This document shows, piece by piece, positions 36,465-46,600 of a DNA stretch of 61,054 bases. The notes under the pieces are model-generated. The model was not told the DNA's origin and made no database searches. It saw only the letters and a program-made list of their open reading frames with translations. The stretch lies in contig CAZCJL010000029.1 in assembly GCA_964498785.1 (NCBI GenBank), positions 1 through 61,054 of the forward strand, read 5' to 3'. Source of the stretch: Mariaggregatimicrobium sp964498785. GTDB taxonomy: Bacteria; Zhuqueibacterota; Zhuqueibacteria; Thermofontimicrobiales; Thiofontviventaceae. Each line of letters begins with the position of its first letter. The stretch's first letter is position 1. The position numbers were made by a program, and so were the translations under genes.

Positions 36465-39400
36465 ATGAAAAATAAATTGTGGCTACTTATCTTGATCGCT
36501 TTTATTTTCAAATATAATTCAATACATGCACAATTAAAAATAATGCCGTTAGGCGATTCAATTACTGAAGGTGTTCTTCTTGCTGCAAATTTAAGTTATC
36601 CGGATGGCACAAATAAAGCAAATCCGGAACTGGGCTTAACACCGGATGGATACAGCGGAGCACTGATGTCAGGCAGTGGGGGCTATCGGATTCATTTAAA
36701 ACAATTTTTGTATAATTTGGACTGGGATAGTTACATGGTGGGCCAAAAGTATGATATTGGCGGGCATTATGAAGGCTATCCTGGTTACATGTCAAGTGAT
36801 TTGTTAGCTGTTCTACCGGATATACTGGACGCGAATCCACCGGATGTGATTTTGCTGCACATTGGTACTAATGATCTGCCGTGGCCAATCAACCCGGATA
36901 GTTGCTACACGAATATCAATCTTATGCTTGATTTAATTCACGATTTTGATCCGAATATTCATGTGATTTTAGCACAGATCATTCCCTGCCTGCAAAACAC
37001 GACTCTCGGAGAAAAGCGTTATCCCAGAATTATTGAGTTGAATAATAAATTTCCGCAAATTGCACAGGAAAGATCGTACGTAACAATCGTTGATATGTGG
37101 CATGCTTTTACAAGCTATCCGGACTGGGAAACAGATTTAATGAGCGGAACCTGGCATCCGAATAATACCGGCTATCGGGTGATGGCACAAAAATGGCGCG
37201 ATGCGCTAGAGAATGCCATTGAAGGGCGGTCGCCGCTGGTGCATGAAATTAATCCAGCGTGGGGAACTATTTTTGATAGTAGCTTTACGTGCACTGTTAC
37301 CGGCGACTATTTTTTAAATGGTGCTGAGGTATATTTGAAGGATGAAACAGGCGCTGAATATTTCGCGTCTGATGTTACCTGTCAAAGCACAACGCAGCTC
37401 GAAACACAATTTGATTTGTCCGGAATAACTGAGGGAAATTGGGAAGTAAAAACAGTGAATCCGAATCAGATGCGGAATATTTTTTCACCAAAGGTTTATT
37501 TTACTGTTATCACGGATTCAACTACGCCTGCTTTTCTCGCGCGTATCAATTGCGGTGGTAATGCTTATTTTGATGGCAAGGGACAACAGTGGGAAGCCGA
37601 TATCGCCTATAGTGCGGGAAATTATGGCTATATCGGTGGACAATTGTATTCCACCAGCGATCCGATTGATTGGACGACTGAAGATTTGTTATACAAAAGT
37701 GAACGTTGGGGACTTACAGCGTATCAATTTGATGTTCGAAACGGTATGTATCGGGTTATTCTTCATTTTGCAGAAATTTATTATGAAAATAAAAGTAAGC
37801 GTTTATTTGATATAAAATTGAATGATGAGACCGTAATCAGTAATTATGATATTTTCGCTGAAGCCGGACACGATGTGGCCACGTCCAAAGCGTTCACTGT
37901 TGAAGTGACTGATGAAAAATTGTATATAGAATTTATCTCTAAATTAGATGTTGCAAAAGTATCTGCTATTGAAGTACGGTCACTCTTTCTTGAGCCGTTG
38001 TTGACAACATTACCCGAGTTGCTGGATTTTGATTCCACGAAAACAACCATGAGTCTGGATATCACAAATGAAACCAGCGAGCTGCTTTCATGGCAATTAA
38101 CAAAAGAACCATCTGTGTCCTGGATTCAAACGATCAGTCCGAATGGCGGCGATTTAAATAGCAGTGAAACTGTATCTGTGCAGATTTCGATTCTGCGTGA
38201 TGGAGTTACCACAGGTAATTACTCCACTCAATTGAACCTCCATGCAGCCGATGATATTTATCCCGTTAATGTAAAGATGAATGTTCCGGATTATCCTGTT
38301 TTAACAGTGAATCCAATATCTCTTGATTTTGAATCAGATAAAAACATATTGACGTTTCAGGTGACAAATAATGGCGGAAGCACGTTGAACTGGAATGCGT
38401 CAAATGGCACAGGAACCGATTGGGTAGCATCAATTGAACCAGCATTCGGCGCATTATCCCAGGGTGAAACGGAAACAGCGGCTGTAACCGTAAACAGAGA
38501 CGGGCTCAGCGGCGGTGAATATACTGGCACGATTCAGATTACGTCCAATGGTGGTGAACAAACCGTTGCTGTTCAAATGGTTGTTATCGAGCCGCCTGTA
38601 CTCGTTGTCGATCCAACGGAAATTCGTTTCGATGCTGAACAAAATTCCAACACATTCATCGTTCGTAACAATGGTGGCGAAGTACTAAATTGGTATGCAG
38701 AGAAAAATCCAGATCAAAGCTGGATTGTATCTGTTTTTCCATACAGTGGTATACTTGGAAAAGGTGATTCAGTAGCTGTTGCAGTGAATGTGAATCGAGA
38801 TGAGCTTGAGGAGGGAAACTACAATGGCGACATTTTAATCACATCTAACGGCGGCGATCGGAATGTTCAAATTCAAATGGTTGTACCATCAGACCCTCCT
38901 GTTATTTCATTAATTCCATCCCAGCTTGATTTTGACAGCACAAAGAATAGCCTTACCTTTGAAATTAACAATCTTGGCGGCGATACGCTTGCCTGGGAAA
39001 TTCCAGCGGATCAATTACAATCATGGATTTATTCAATAACTCCCATGCAGGGCGTCACGGAAAAAGAAAGCTCATCAACCGTTACGGTGCAGGTTAATAG
39101 ACTGGGCTTGCAAGCGGGTGAATACGACGGAAATATTGTTGTGCATTCAAATGACCGGAATGTAAATGTTTTCGTGCGGATCGTGATTGACAAATTGGAG
39201 ATTTATGAACAACGTGTGAATTGTGGCAGTGGCGAGAGCTTTGTCGATGCGGCAGGAAATACATGGGAAGCAGATAAAGCATTCTCCGAAAACGATTGGG
39301 GATATGTCGGTGGATATATAAATACCACTGATCACGAGATTGGCGGAACAGTGGATGATGATCTTTTTCAACACGAGAGGAACGATATTTCTGAATATAA

Positions 39401-40019
39401 ATTTGATGTGATGAACAGTGAATATGATGTGTATTTATTCTTTGCTGAAATATATTATAATTCCTCTGGTTTTCGCGTTTTTGATATTGAAATCGAAGAT
39501 CAAAATGTAGTAACAGATTTTGATGTGTTTACAGAAGTGGGGCGATATCAGGCGCTTGGCAAAAAGTTTACAGTAGATGTAAATGACAGGCAATTGAATG
39601 TTCGTTTCATAAAACATGGTGAAGAACCAAGTGTTTCTGCAATTTTTATCAGGACAAGTGGTGTGATTTCAGGTCATGATTATGAAGAAATTGACCAGAT
39701 CATTCATGCGGACATACCACAATCTTTTCACCTGTATCAAAATTTTCCGAATCCATTTAAACGCAATACATCAATTACACTGGAATTGCCAGGTCGGGTT
39801 GATTTGAAAATAACCATTTATAATGCATTGGGACAACGGGTACACTCGCAGCTTTATCAAGCGGTGAATCCCGGGGTTCAAACATTCACTTTTAATGCAC
39901 ATAAAAACGATGGGGAACTGCTCCCATCAGGCGTCTATTTTTATCAAATTGAAGCAATGGAGGAGGCCGAATCTGCAACCAGGGTCTTTCTTACCAGAAA
40001 GATGATTCTTAAAAAGTAG
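36465..40019 (+). CDS. T9SS-exported SGNH esterase-like protein with malectin modules
   Basis: A 1184-residue secreted protein, probably a carbohydrate esterase. Order: signal (1-22, SIHA/QLK), SGNH/CE3-like domain (24-250), an Ig-like TIG region (255-345), malectin (357-505), four BACON-like repeats (507-908), a second malectin (915-1065), T9SS sorting domain (1087-1184). SGNH blocks: PLGDSIT with S32, HIGTND with N135, and H230 in TWHPN. The usual Asp three residues before the histidine is missing (Gly here), suggesting a Ser-His dyad or changed activity. AGAGGGGA lies 5 bases before the ATG. It sits between two glycosidase-like genes. Its N-terminal half is duplicated at the start of the gene at 43625. 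Confidence 0.83.
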   Translation: MKNKLWLLILIAFIFKYNSIHAQLKIMPLGDSITEGVLLAANLSYPDGTNKANPELGLTPDGYSGALMSGSGGYRIHLKQFLYNLDWDSYMVGQKYDIGGHYEGYPGYMSSDLLAVLPDILDANPPDVILLHIGTNDLPWPINPDSCYTNINLMLDLIHDFDPNIHVILAQIIPCLQNTTLGEKRYPRIIELNNKFPQIAQERSYVTIVDMWHAFTSYPDWETDLMSGTWHPNNTGYRVMAQKWRDALENAIEGRSPLVHEINPAWGTIFDSSFTCTVTGDYFLNGAEVYLKDETGAEYFASDVTCQSTTQLETQFDLSGITEGNWEVKTVNPNQMRNIFSPKVYFTVITDSTTPAFLARINCGGNAYFDGKGQQWEADIAYSAGNYGYIGGQLYSTSDPIDWTTEDLLYKSERWGLTAYQFDVRNGMYRVILHFAEIYYENKSKRLFDIKLNDETVISNYDIFAEAGHDVATSKAFTVEVTDEKLYIEFISKLDVAKVSAIEVRSLFLEPLLTTLPELLDFDSTKTTMSLDITNETSELLSWQLTKEPSVSWIQTISPNGGDLNSSETVSVQISILRDGVTTGNYSTQLNLHAADDIYPVNVKMNVPDYPVLTVNPISLDFESDKNILTFQVTNNGGSTLNWNASNGTGTDWVASIEPAFGALSQGETETAAVTVNRDGLSGGEYTGTIQITSNGGEQTVAVQMVVIEPPVLVVDPTEIRFDAEQNSNTFIVRNNGGEVLNWYAEKNPDQSWIVSVFPYSGILGKGDSVAVAVNVNRDELEEGNYNGDILITSNGGDRNVQIQMVVPSDPPVISLIPSQLDFDSTKNSLTFEINNLGGDTLAWEIPADQLQSWIYSITPMQGVTEKESSSTVTVQVNRLGLQAGEYDGNIVVHSNDRNVNVFVRIVIDKLEIYEQRVNCGSGESFVDAAGNTWEADKAFSENDWGYVGGYINTTDHEIGGTVDDDLFQHERNDISEYKFDVMNSEYDVYLFFAEIYYNSSGFRVFDIEIEDQNVVTDFDVFTEVGRYQALGKKFTVDVNDRQLNVRFIKHGEEPSVSAIFIRTSGVISGHDYEEIDQIIHADIPQSFHLYQNFPNPFKRNTSITLELPGRVDLKITIYNALGQRVHSQLYQAVNPGVQTFTFNAHKNDGELLPSGVYFYQIEAMEEAESATRVFLTRKMILKK

Positions 40020-40042
40020 GTGACATATCAATTCATGGAGAT

Positions 40043-40092
40043 ACCTTTTAAGAGTCAACTTTCAATGTTGGTCTTTTAAAAGGTCTTTTTTT
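40043..40092 (+). terminator. Intrinsic terminator after the SGNH gene
   Basis: Stem ACCTTTTAA (40043-40051) with TTAAAAGGT (40076-40084), an inner CAAC/GTTG pair, followed by a T-rich run (CTTTTTTTTC). It separates the SGNH gene from the next glycosidase-like gene, which begins 34 bp later, so read-through or an overlapping promoter is likely. Confidence 0.75.
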
Positions 40093-40125
40093 TCACATTT
40101 CACACCAAAACGAATGAGAGATAAT

Positions 40126-43089
40126 ATGATGTTCAAGAAAAAGGTAATGATTTTGTTATATCTGCAATTATTAATTCCCTTACTGACGCGGGCGTCTCAA
40201 AATTCTGCTTTGGAAGGGTTCAAGTCAGAACAAGTTAATCGATTTGATAAAATTGAACTGGAATTCACTTCGGAAAATTCGTATGATAATCCATACACAG
40301 AGGGCAGTTTCTCGGCACGGGTAACGCCTCCGTCCGGAACTGAATTTGAAGTCGACGGATTTTGGGACGGCGGGAATATCTGGAAACTAAGAATTATGGC
40401 GACCGAGATCGGAGAGTATTTTTATACCACATCTTCGGATGATCCGGGGCTCAACAGGAAGAGCGGTAGTTTTCAATGTGTCGAGTCCGAGCATCCAGGA
40501 ATGTTAATCGTGAATGGTTATTATCCCTATACATTTAAACTTAGTAACGGCGGGCCTTTTTTCTGGATGGGAGAAACATCATGGTTGATGATGAGCGATG
40601 CGGCTTCCTTTTCAGAAGGGGTTTTTCAAAAACTAATCGATATACGTATTTCACAAAAATTCAATAATATTCATTTTGTGCTCGGTACCGGAGGGTTACC
40701 CATTGGAACGCACAATCCAAAGAATGAAGGTGGATATTTATGGATTTCTCAGGAAGAACAAAAAATCAATCCTGGTTTTTTGCAGTGGATGGACAGGCGG
40801 GTTGATTATGTGCATGAAAAGCAAATGGTACTCGGTTTTTTCATCACCTGGGCTCAGCATTATTCAGAATTTACAAAAGAAGAATATAAACGACTTGAAC
40901 GATACCTGATCGCCAGATATGCTGCATACCCGCTGCTATACTGGGTAATTGTCGGTGAATTTGATGAATCCGGGAAAATAAGTGATTATAATGACCACGG
41001 AGAATTTATCGATGAGCGCGATCCTTATGGCCACCTGATCTCAAACCATCCCGGACATGCTGATCCGGATAATCTGGGAACAAGTCGCATTTTTGTCGGA
41101 CAATCGTGGTTCGATTTTATTATCCAGCAATTTCCGGATTACCCCGGACATTATGACGCAAATGATATTAATAATGCACTCATTGAAGACAGGAATAAAA
41201 ATTTACCTGTGGTGAACATCGAATTCGGTTATGAAGAAATGGAGTACAAAGGCAAGGTGTTTTCCAAAGATATTGTTCGGAAATCGGCATGGGCAACAGC
41301 AGTTGGCGGTGGTTTTCCGAGCTATGGGCACAAGGAAACAATGCGCACTGTGGATGTCGATTATCTAAAAGCTCCTGGCGCCAACTACATGACGATACTA
41401 TATGATTTTTTCACCAACCTGAACTGGTGGGAAATGCAGCCGGAAAACGAGCGGGTGGATAACGGATTTTGTCTGTCACGAGACGTTATTGATTATGTGA
41501 TATACTTGCCGGATGGTGGTGTAGTGAATGTTGATCTCAGAGAAAATGTTGGTATCTATTTGGCAAAGTGGTTTAATCCGCAAACCGGCAGTTACAATGA
41601 TACGCAAAAAGTTGTTGGCGGCTCCATGCATCGATACCAGTCGCCGTATGATGATGATGCTGTCCTCCTTTTGCACGCAGTTGTGAAACCTGCTATTTCT
41701 GTAGAACCTGACACATTATCGTTTGAAATGTGGAAAGGGGGTGACAATGTTAGTACAAAAACGGTTACTGTAGACAATGCTGGCGGAGATTCTCTTGTAT
41801 GGCGCGCAGTTGAATATCCAGATGAACCCTGGTTAAGTTTAGATAATACAACCGGAATAGCCGGGGAACAGTTAATGGTCGCTATCGATATAACTTCTTT
41901 GGATAAGGGCAGTTATTCAGCCCGGATTATGATTTCTTCGGACAATGCAAGCAATAGTCCGGTTTATGTAAATGTTCAGCTAAATATTCGTGAACAAAAT
42001 GCAGAGCTTGCCGTGGCTCCAAAAGCGATTGATTTTGGTGCATCGGATGATAGCATACAAGTCGAGCTTCTAAATATCGGTAATTCAACCCTGACATGGC
42101 AAGTGAATGCTGAAACGATCCCGCAGTGGATTTCATCGATCGAACCGGAACAGGGCGTCTTGCCGGGCGGTCAATCCGAACAGATTCTTCTGGTGGCTGC
42201 GCGAACAAATCTTCAACCCGGTAATTATTCGCATAATATCTTGATACAAACGGATTATAATAACGCTATCGTGACTGCGGCAATTACTGAGCCGAATACG
42301 AATACAGAAAACTATTTTGCGCGCATCAATTGTGGCAGTTCCCAGAATTATGTAGACACTTGCGGGAACTTATGGCAAGCAGACCAACCATACAGCGCAG
42401 GGAGTTGCGGATATCTTGGCGGTAGCGCCTTTTCATCATCTGATCCGATTGCTAACACAGAAGATGATGTGTTATTTCAATCAGAACGCTGGGGAATGTC
42501 CGGCTATAATTTTGATGTGGAAAATGGACTTTATGAAATTATGTTGATGTTTGCTGAAATCTATTTCCGGGAAAGCGGGCGCAGAATTTTTAGTGTTTTC
42601 ATCGAGCAAAATGAAGTGTTGCCCCATTTTGATGTTTTTGCCGAAGTTGGGCATGATTATGCAACAACACGAACATTTACTGCACATGTTGATGATAATC
42701 AGCTAAATATTAAATTTACAAGTATTGCGGAAGATTGGAAAATTTCTGCAATTCAGGTCATTCAGAAAAAGTCGATTCCACAGAACCAACTGGTAGCTGC
42801 GTCATTTGATTTATATCAGAATTACCCTAATCCGTTTAAATTATCAACCTCCATCGCGTTTGATTTACCGTTTAGCTCCAGTCTAAAAATGGATATCTAC
42901 AACGTGCTTGGTCAAAAAATAGCATCAGACATTTACGGTCCCTTTTCAGAAGGTTTTCAGTATTTCACCTGGAAGGCAATAGATGCGGCTGGCCAAAAAT
43001 TACCTTCCGGAATGTATTTTTATCAACTTAAAATGGTTGAACAACAAAGACCGGTGATTCAACAGAAAAAAATGATCATTAATAAGTAG
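40126..43089 (+). CDS. T9SS-exported DUF5060/DUF4038 glycosidase-like protein, paralogue
   Basis: About 987 residues, the most compact of three related glycosidase-like units. Signal (about 1-24, LLTRA/SQN), DUF5060 (30-120), DUF4038-type barrel (about 130-440; VGEFDESG and VVNIEFGYEEM carry the acidic candidates), C-terminal beta domain, two BACON-like repeats (522-720), malectin (730-880) and a T9SS sorting domain (893-987; NYPNPFKLSTS, VLGQK, LPSGMYFYQL). The barrel text FFWMGETSWLMMS and NNIHFVLGTGG is nearly the same as in the genes at 32167 and 43625. ATG at 40126 has GAGAG 5 bases upstream; ATG at 40114 is in frame. Probably hydrolyses a plant- or alga-type side chain; substrate unproven. 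Confidence 0.82.
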   Translation: MMFKKKVMILLYLQLLIPLLTRASQNSALEGFKSEQVNRFDKIELEFTSENSYDNPYTEGSFSARVTPPSGTEFEVDGFWDGGNIWKLRIMATEIGEYFYTTSSDDPGLNRKSGSFQCVESEHPGMLIVNGYYPYTFKLSNGGPFFWMGETSWLMMSDAASFSEGVFQKLIDIRISQKFNNIHFVLGTGGLPIGTHNPKNEGGYLWISQEEQKINPGFLQWMDRRVDYVHEKQMVLGFFITWAQHYSEFTKEEYKRLERYLIARYAAYPLLYWVIVGEFDESGKISDYNDHGEFIDERDPYGHLISNHPGHADPDNLGTSRIFVGQSWFDFIIQQFPDYPGHYDANDINNALIEDRNKNLPVVNIEFGYEEMEYKGKVFSKDIVRKSAWATAVGGGFPSYGHKETMRTVDVDYLKAPGANYMTILYDFFTNLNWWEMQPENERVDNGFCLSRDVIDYVIYLPDGGVVNVDLRENVGIYLAKWFNPQTGSYNDTQKVVGGSMHRYQSPYDDDAVLLLHAVVKPAISVEPDTLSFEMWKGGDNVSTKTVTVDNAGGDSLVWRAVEYPDEPWLSLDNTTGIAGEQLMVAIDITSLDKGSYSARIMISSDNASNSPVYVNVQLNIREQNAELAVAPKAIDFGASDDSIQVELLNIGNSTLTWQVNAETIPQWISSIEPEQGVLPGGQSEQILLVAARTNLQPGNYSHNILIQTDYNNAIVTAAITEPNTNTENYFARINCGSSQNYVDTCGNLWQADQPYSAGSCGYLGGSAFSSSDPIANTEDDVLFQSERWGMSGYNFDVENGLYEIMLMFAEIYFRESGRRIFSVFIEQNEVLPHFDVFAEVGHDYATTRTFTAHVDDNQLNIKFTSIAEDWKISAIQVIQKKSIPQNQLVAASFDLYQNYPNPFKLSTSIAFDLPFSSSLKMDIYNVLGQKIASDIYGPFSEGFQYFTWKAIDAAGQKLPSGMYFYQLKMVEQQRPVIQQKKMIINK

Positions 43090-43546
43090 CAATTATACAC
43101 ACGTTCCTCTGCCCCCCCATTATCTTACTTTGTATTTGAATTTGTCTTTGAAATGAATTCAAAGTCCTTGCGCGAATAAAATTAAACAATGCAAGGGCAT
43201 CGTTATTGTTTATCCTAAGAAATTTTGAACCGAAGTCGTTTATACCAAAATACACTTTTAAAAATTCACTAATTACGAAAATGAATAAACGCGTGCAAAT
43301 TTGTAATAAATGATGTGCAATGAACAATTAATATAATAAAAGTAATTAAAAAACAATATAATAAATAACTATAAATATATAATATTATGATTAAAAAGGA
43401 CTTGATAAATAATTTAAATTGATTATATTAATTAATAGATAACAAATGAATATATCAAAACTAAAATTAGTATTTAAGTTTTTGCATTTCATTAGATAAT
43501 TGAATGTAATAAACAAAAATGTAATACAAATATCAAGGAGTTAATT
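43090..43546. promoter_or_regulatory. AT-rich intergenic region upstream of the giant fusion gene
   Basis: A 457-bp gap without a gene. Inverted repeats TTTGAATT/AATTCAAA (43135-43142, 43156-43163) and CCTTGC/GCAAGG (43166-43171, 43191-43196) follow the upstream gene and may end it. The second half is extremely AT-rich, with a promoter candidate at 43402-43429. Confidence 0.45.
43402..43429 (+). promoter_or_regulatory. Candidate sigma-70 promoter of the giant fusion gene
   Basis: TTGATA (43402-43407) and TATATT (43424-43429) are 16 bp apart. In this AT-rich stretch chance matches are likely, so confidence is modest. A start near 43436 would give a leader of 110-190 nt depending on the start codon used. 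Confidence 0.35.
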
Positions 43547-43624
43547 GTGGTTGGATTTCCGCGAATAAACAGCAATGTTTGTATTGCCTATTATCAAACA
43601 CGAATACAAAACTTGAGGGGGATT

Positions 43625-46600
43625 ATGAAAAAGTTCGATTTCAAATCAATTGTTTCATTGTTTTTATTTTGTCTATTCATTTTTATAGAATCAGTATCAG
43701 CACAATTAAAAATAATGCCATTGGGGGATTCTATTACACAAGGCGAGCTTCAAATTTTCAATAGTGATCCGCCAGAGGGTTATCATACGAATCAACGATT
43801 AATTGGACCACGCGCCGATGGTGCGCAGGGGATTCTTGATAGTAACGGAGGTTATCGCATTCCACTTGAGCAAATTCTGATTGATGTTGGTTGGGACGTT
43901 AATATGGTTGGAGATCGCGACCTGGGAGGAGGATACCACGAAGGATATCCAGGATACATGACCAGTGATATTATTCCGATAATGCCGGATATTTTAAATG
44001 CAAATAATCCGGATATTGTTTTATTGCACATTGGAACGAATGACTTGCCGTGGCCCATTGATGCGGATAGTTGTTTCACAAATATTCAAACTATTGTTGA
44101 TATTATTCATGATTATAATCCGAACATTCACATCATGCTCGCGCAAATTATTCCATGTTTGCAAAATACAGATTTGGGCGTCCAGCGATATCCCGGAATT
44201 ATCGCATTAAATGCCTTGTTGCCACAAATAGCCGCTTCTCGGTCGTATGTGTCGCTGGTCGATATGTGGACTCCATTTATTGAATACGATAATTGGGAGC
44301 TTGAATTAATGAGCAGTACCTGGCATCCGAATGAAACCGGGTATGATTTGATGGCGAATGTCTGGGCAGAGGAACTGCAGAATATTGTTCAGGGTAGAAG
44401 CCCGCAAATTACGTATATTTCACCAGATAGTGGGTTTGTTGTTGAAAATGATTTTCAATGTATGGTTCAGGGTGATTTCTTTGTAGATAATATCGATGTG
44501 TATTTACAACATGAAAATGGATCCCGACTGAATGCAGATGTTGTGACGTATCAAAATACGAACCACTTTTTCGCGAATTTTGATTTAACACAGGGCGTTG
44601 TTGCACAATATCAGGTCGTTGCAGTTAATCCGAATAAAATGAGAACCATTCATTCGCCAGATATTTTTCTGTCGATTTTACCGGATACAACGCGATTACA
44701 ACCGATCCTTGCACTGGATCAGGATTCGATTTCATTTACGAATAATAATAATATCAAATATTTACAGATAGAAAATGAAGGAAAAGGTGTACTTGAATGG
44801 CAGATTGAAACAGATGCGTATGCACCGTGGATTACGTCTGTTTCTCCGCAAAGTGGCTCCATAAATGCAGGCGATTCTGCTGAAATTACCATTGAAGTTG
44901 ATTTATTCTCGAACGTCGTCGGAGTTTACCGTGCGACATTAAATGTCCTTTCCAATGTCGGTGATAAACAAATTATGTTAAAAGCAGTGAAAACTCCATC
45001 CTTGCCTTACAGTAAACGCGTAATATGCGGGAGCTCTTCTTCATTTACTGACAATCAAGGCAATTCCTGGGTCCCGGAACAACCGTTTCAGGAAGGCAGT
45101 TGGGGTTATCTGGTCGGAAATGTCTATGAAACATCAGATCCGATTACCAATACAGACGATGATTATCTCTACCAGACGGAAAGATGGGATTCTGGACTGG
45201 CTTATCATTTTATCGTGCCAGAAGCGAATTATAATATTATTTTACATTTTGCGGAAATCTATCACGAAAGCAGCGGAATGCGCCAATTTAGCGTGGAAAT
45301 TGAAGGGGAAACTGTTTTGAATGAACTGGATATTTACAGCGAAGCCGGTCACGATGTGGCGCTTGTTAAACCAGTTAATGCAAATGTCGCCGATGGATAT
45401 CTGGATATCCGCTTTGTTTCCAGTATTGATGCTGCGAAAATATCTGCCATTGAAATTCATTCGGCTTCTTCAGATCCTGTGCTGGCGGTTTCCAGACAAC
45501 GTCTGGAATTCGGCACGTCCATTAATAATGGCTCGTTTCGTATTATCAATGCCGGTTTTGAAGCATTGAACTGGGCAGTTGCTGAAAATCCGGACGAGGC
45601 ATGGATGAATATCGAGGGACAACACTCCGGAAGTCTACAACAGGGTGAAGCATACGAGATTGGTGTAAAGATTAACCGCGCTGGTTTGGATGATGGCAAT
45701 TATTCCGGGAATTTGCATATTACGTCAAACGCCGGTGAAGAGCTGATTCCTGTAAATATGACGGTTCAAAACACAACGCTCGAAATCGCAAAACATGGCT
45801 TATTTGAATTCGCTCTTTCTTCAGAAAACTCATACCAAAATCCATATAAAGACGTGAATCTGTCAGCAGAATTCAGCGGTCCGAATGGAGAGACGATGCA
45901 TGTAGAGGGATATTGGTTTGAAGAAAATATTTGGAAAATCCGATTCATGCCAACTTCAATTGGTGACTGGTCTTTCATTACCACTTCAGATGATGCAAGT
46001 TTGTCGGGTATCAGCGGGCGACTGGAATGTGTTGCTTCGTCCCGTCCCGGATTGTTAAAAGTGAGCGATTCAAATCCGTATGTTTTTGAATTAAACAACA
46101 AACCTTTTTTCTGGATGGGGGAGACAAGCTGGCTGCTGATGAGTAATGCAGTTCCCTTTGACGGAACGTTTCAACAATATATTAGCACGCGTAAAGCACA
46201 GCATTTTAACGGAATCCATTTCGTTCTCGGCACCGGAGGTTTGCCAATCGGAACGGATAATCCATCCAATGAGGGCGGGAATTTGTGGGCTTCCCAGCAG
46301 GAGCAAAAAATAAATCCTGATTTCTTTAAATGGATGGATGAACGCTTTGAATATCTGGATGATGCTGAATTTGTGGTGGGTTTTTTCATGACCTGGGCTC
46401 AGCATTACGTCACGTTCGCACGGGAAGATTTTGAGCGTTTTGAAAGATACATGATTGCGCGCTATGCGGCTTATCCGTTAGTTTATTGGACAATCGTTGG
46501 TGAATTTGATGAAGCCGGGTCAATATCAGGTTATAATTATCATGGAAATGTTTTTGCCGAAAGAGATCCGTATGGTCACTTAATTACAAATCATCCCGGA

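Noticed and set aside
43111..43117. Seven-C run downstream of a glycosidase-like gene as a phase-variation tract
   Set aside because: It is short and lies between a stop codon and distant promoter signals, so slippage would have no evident effect.
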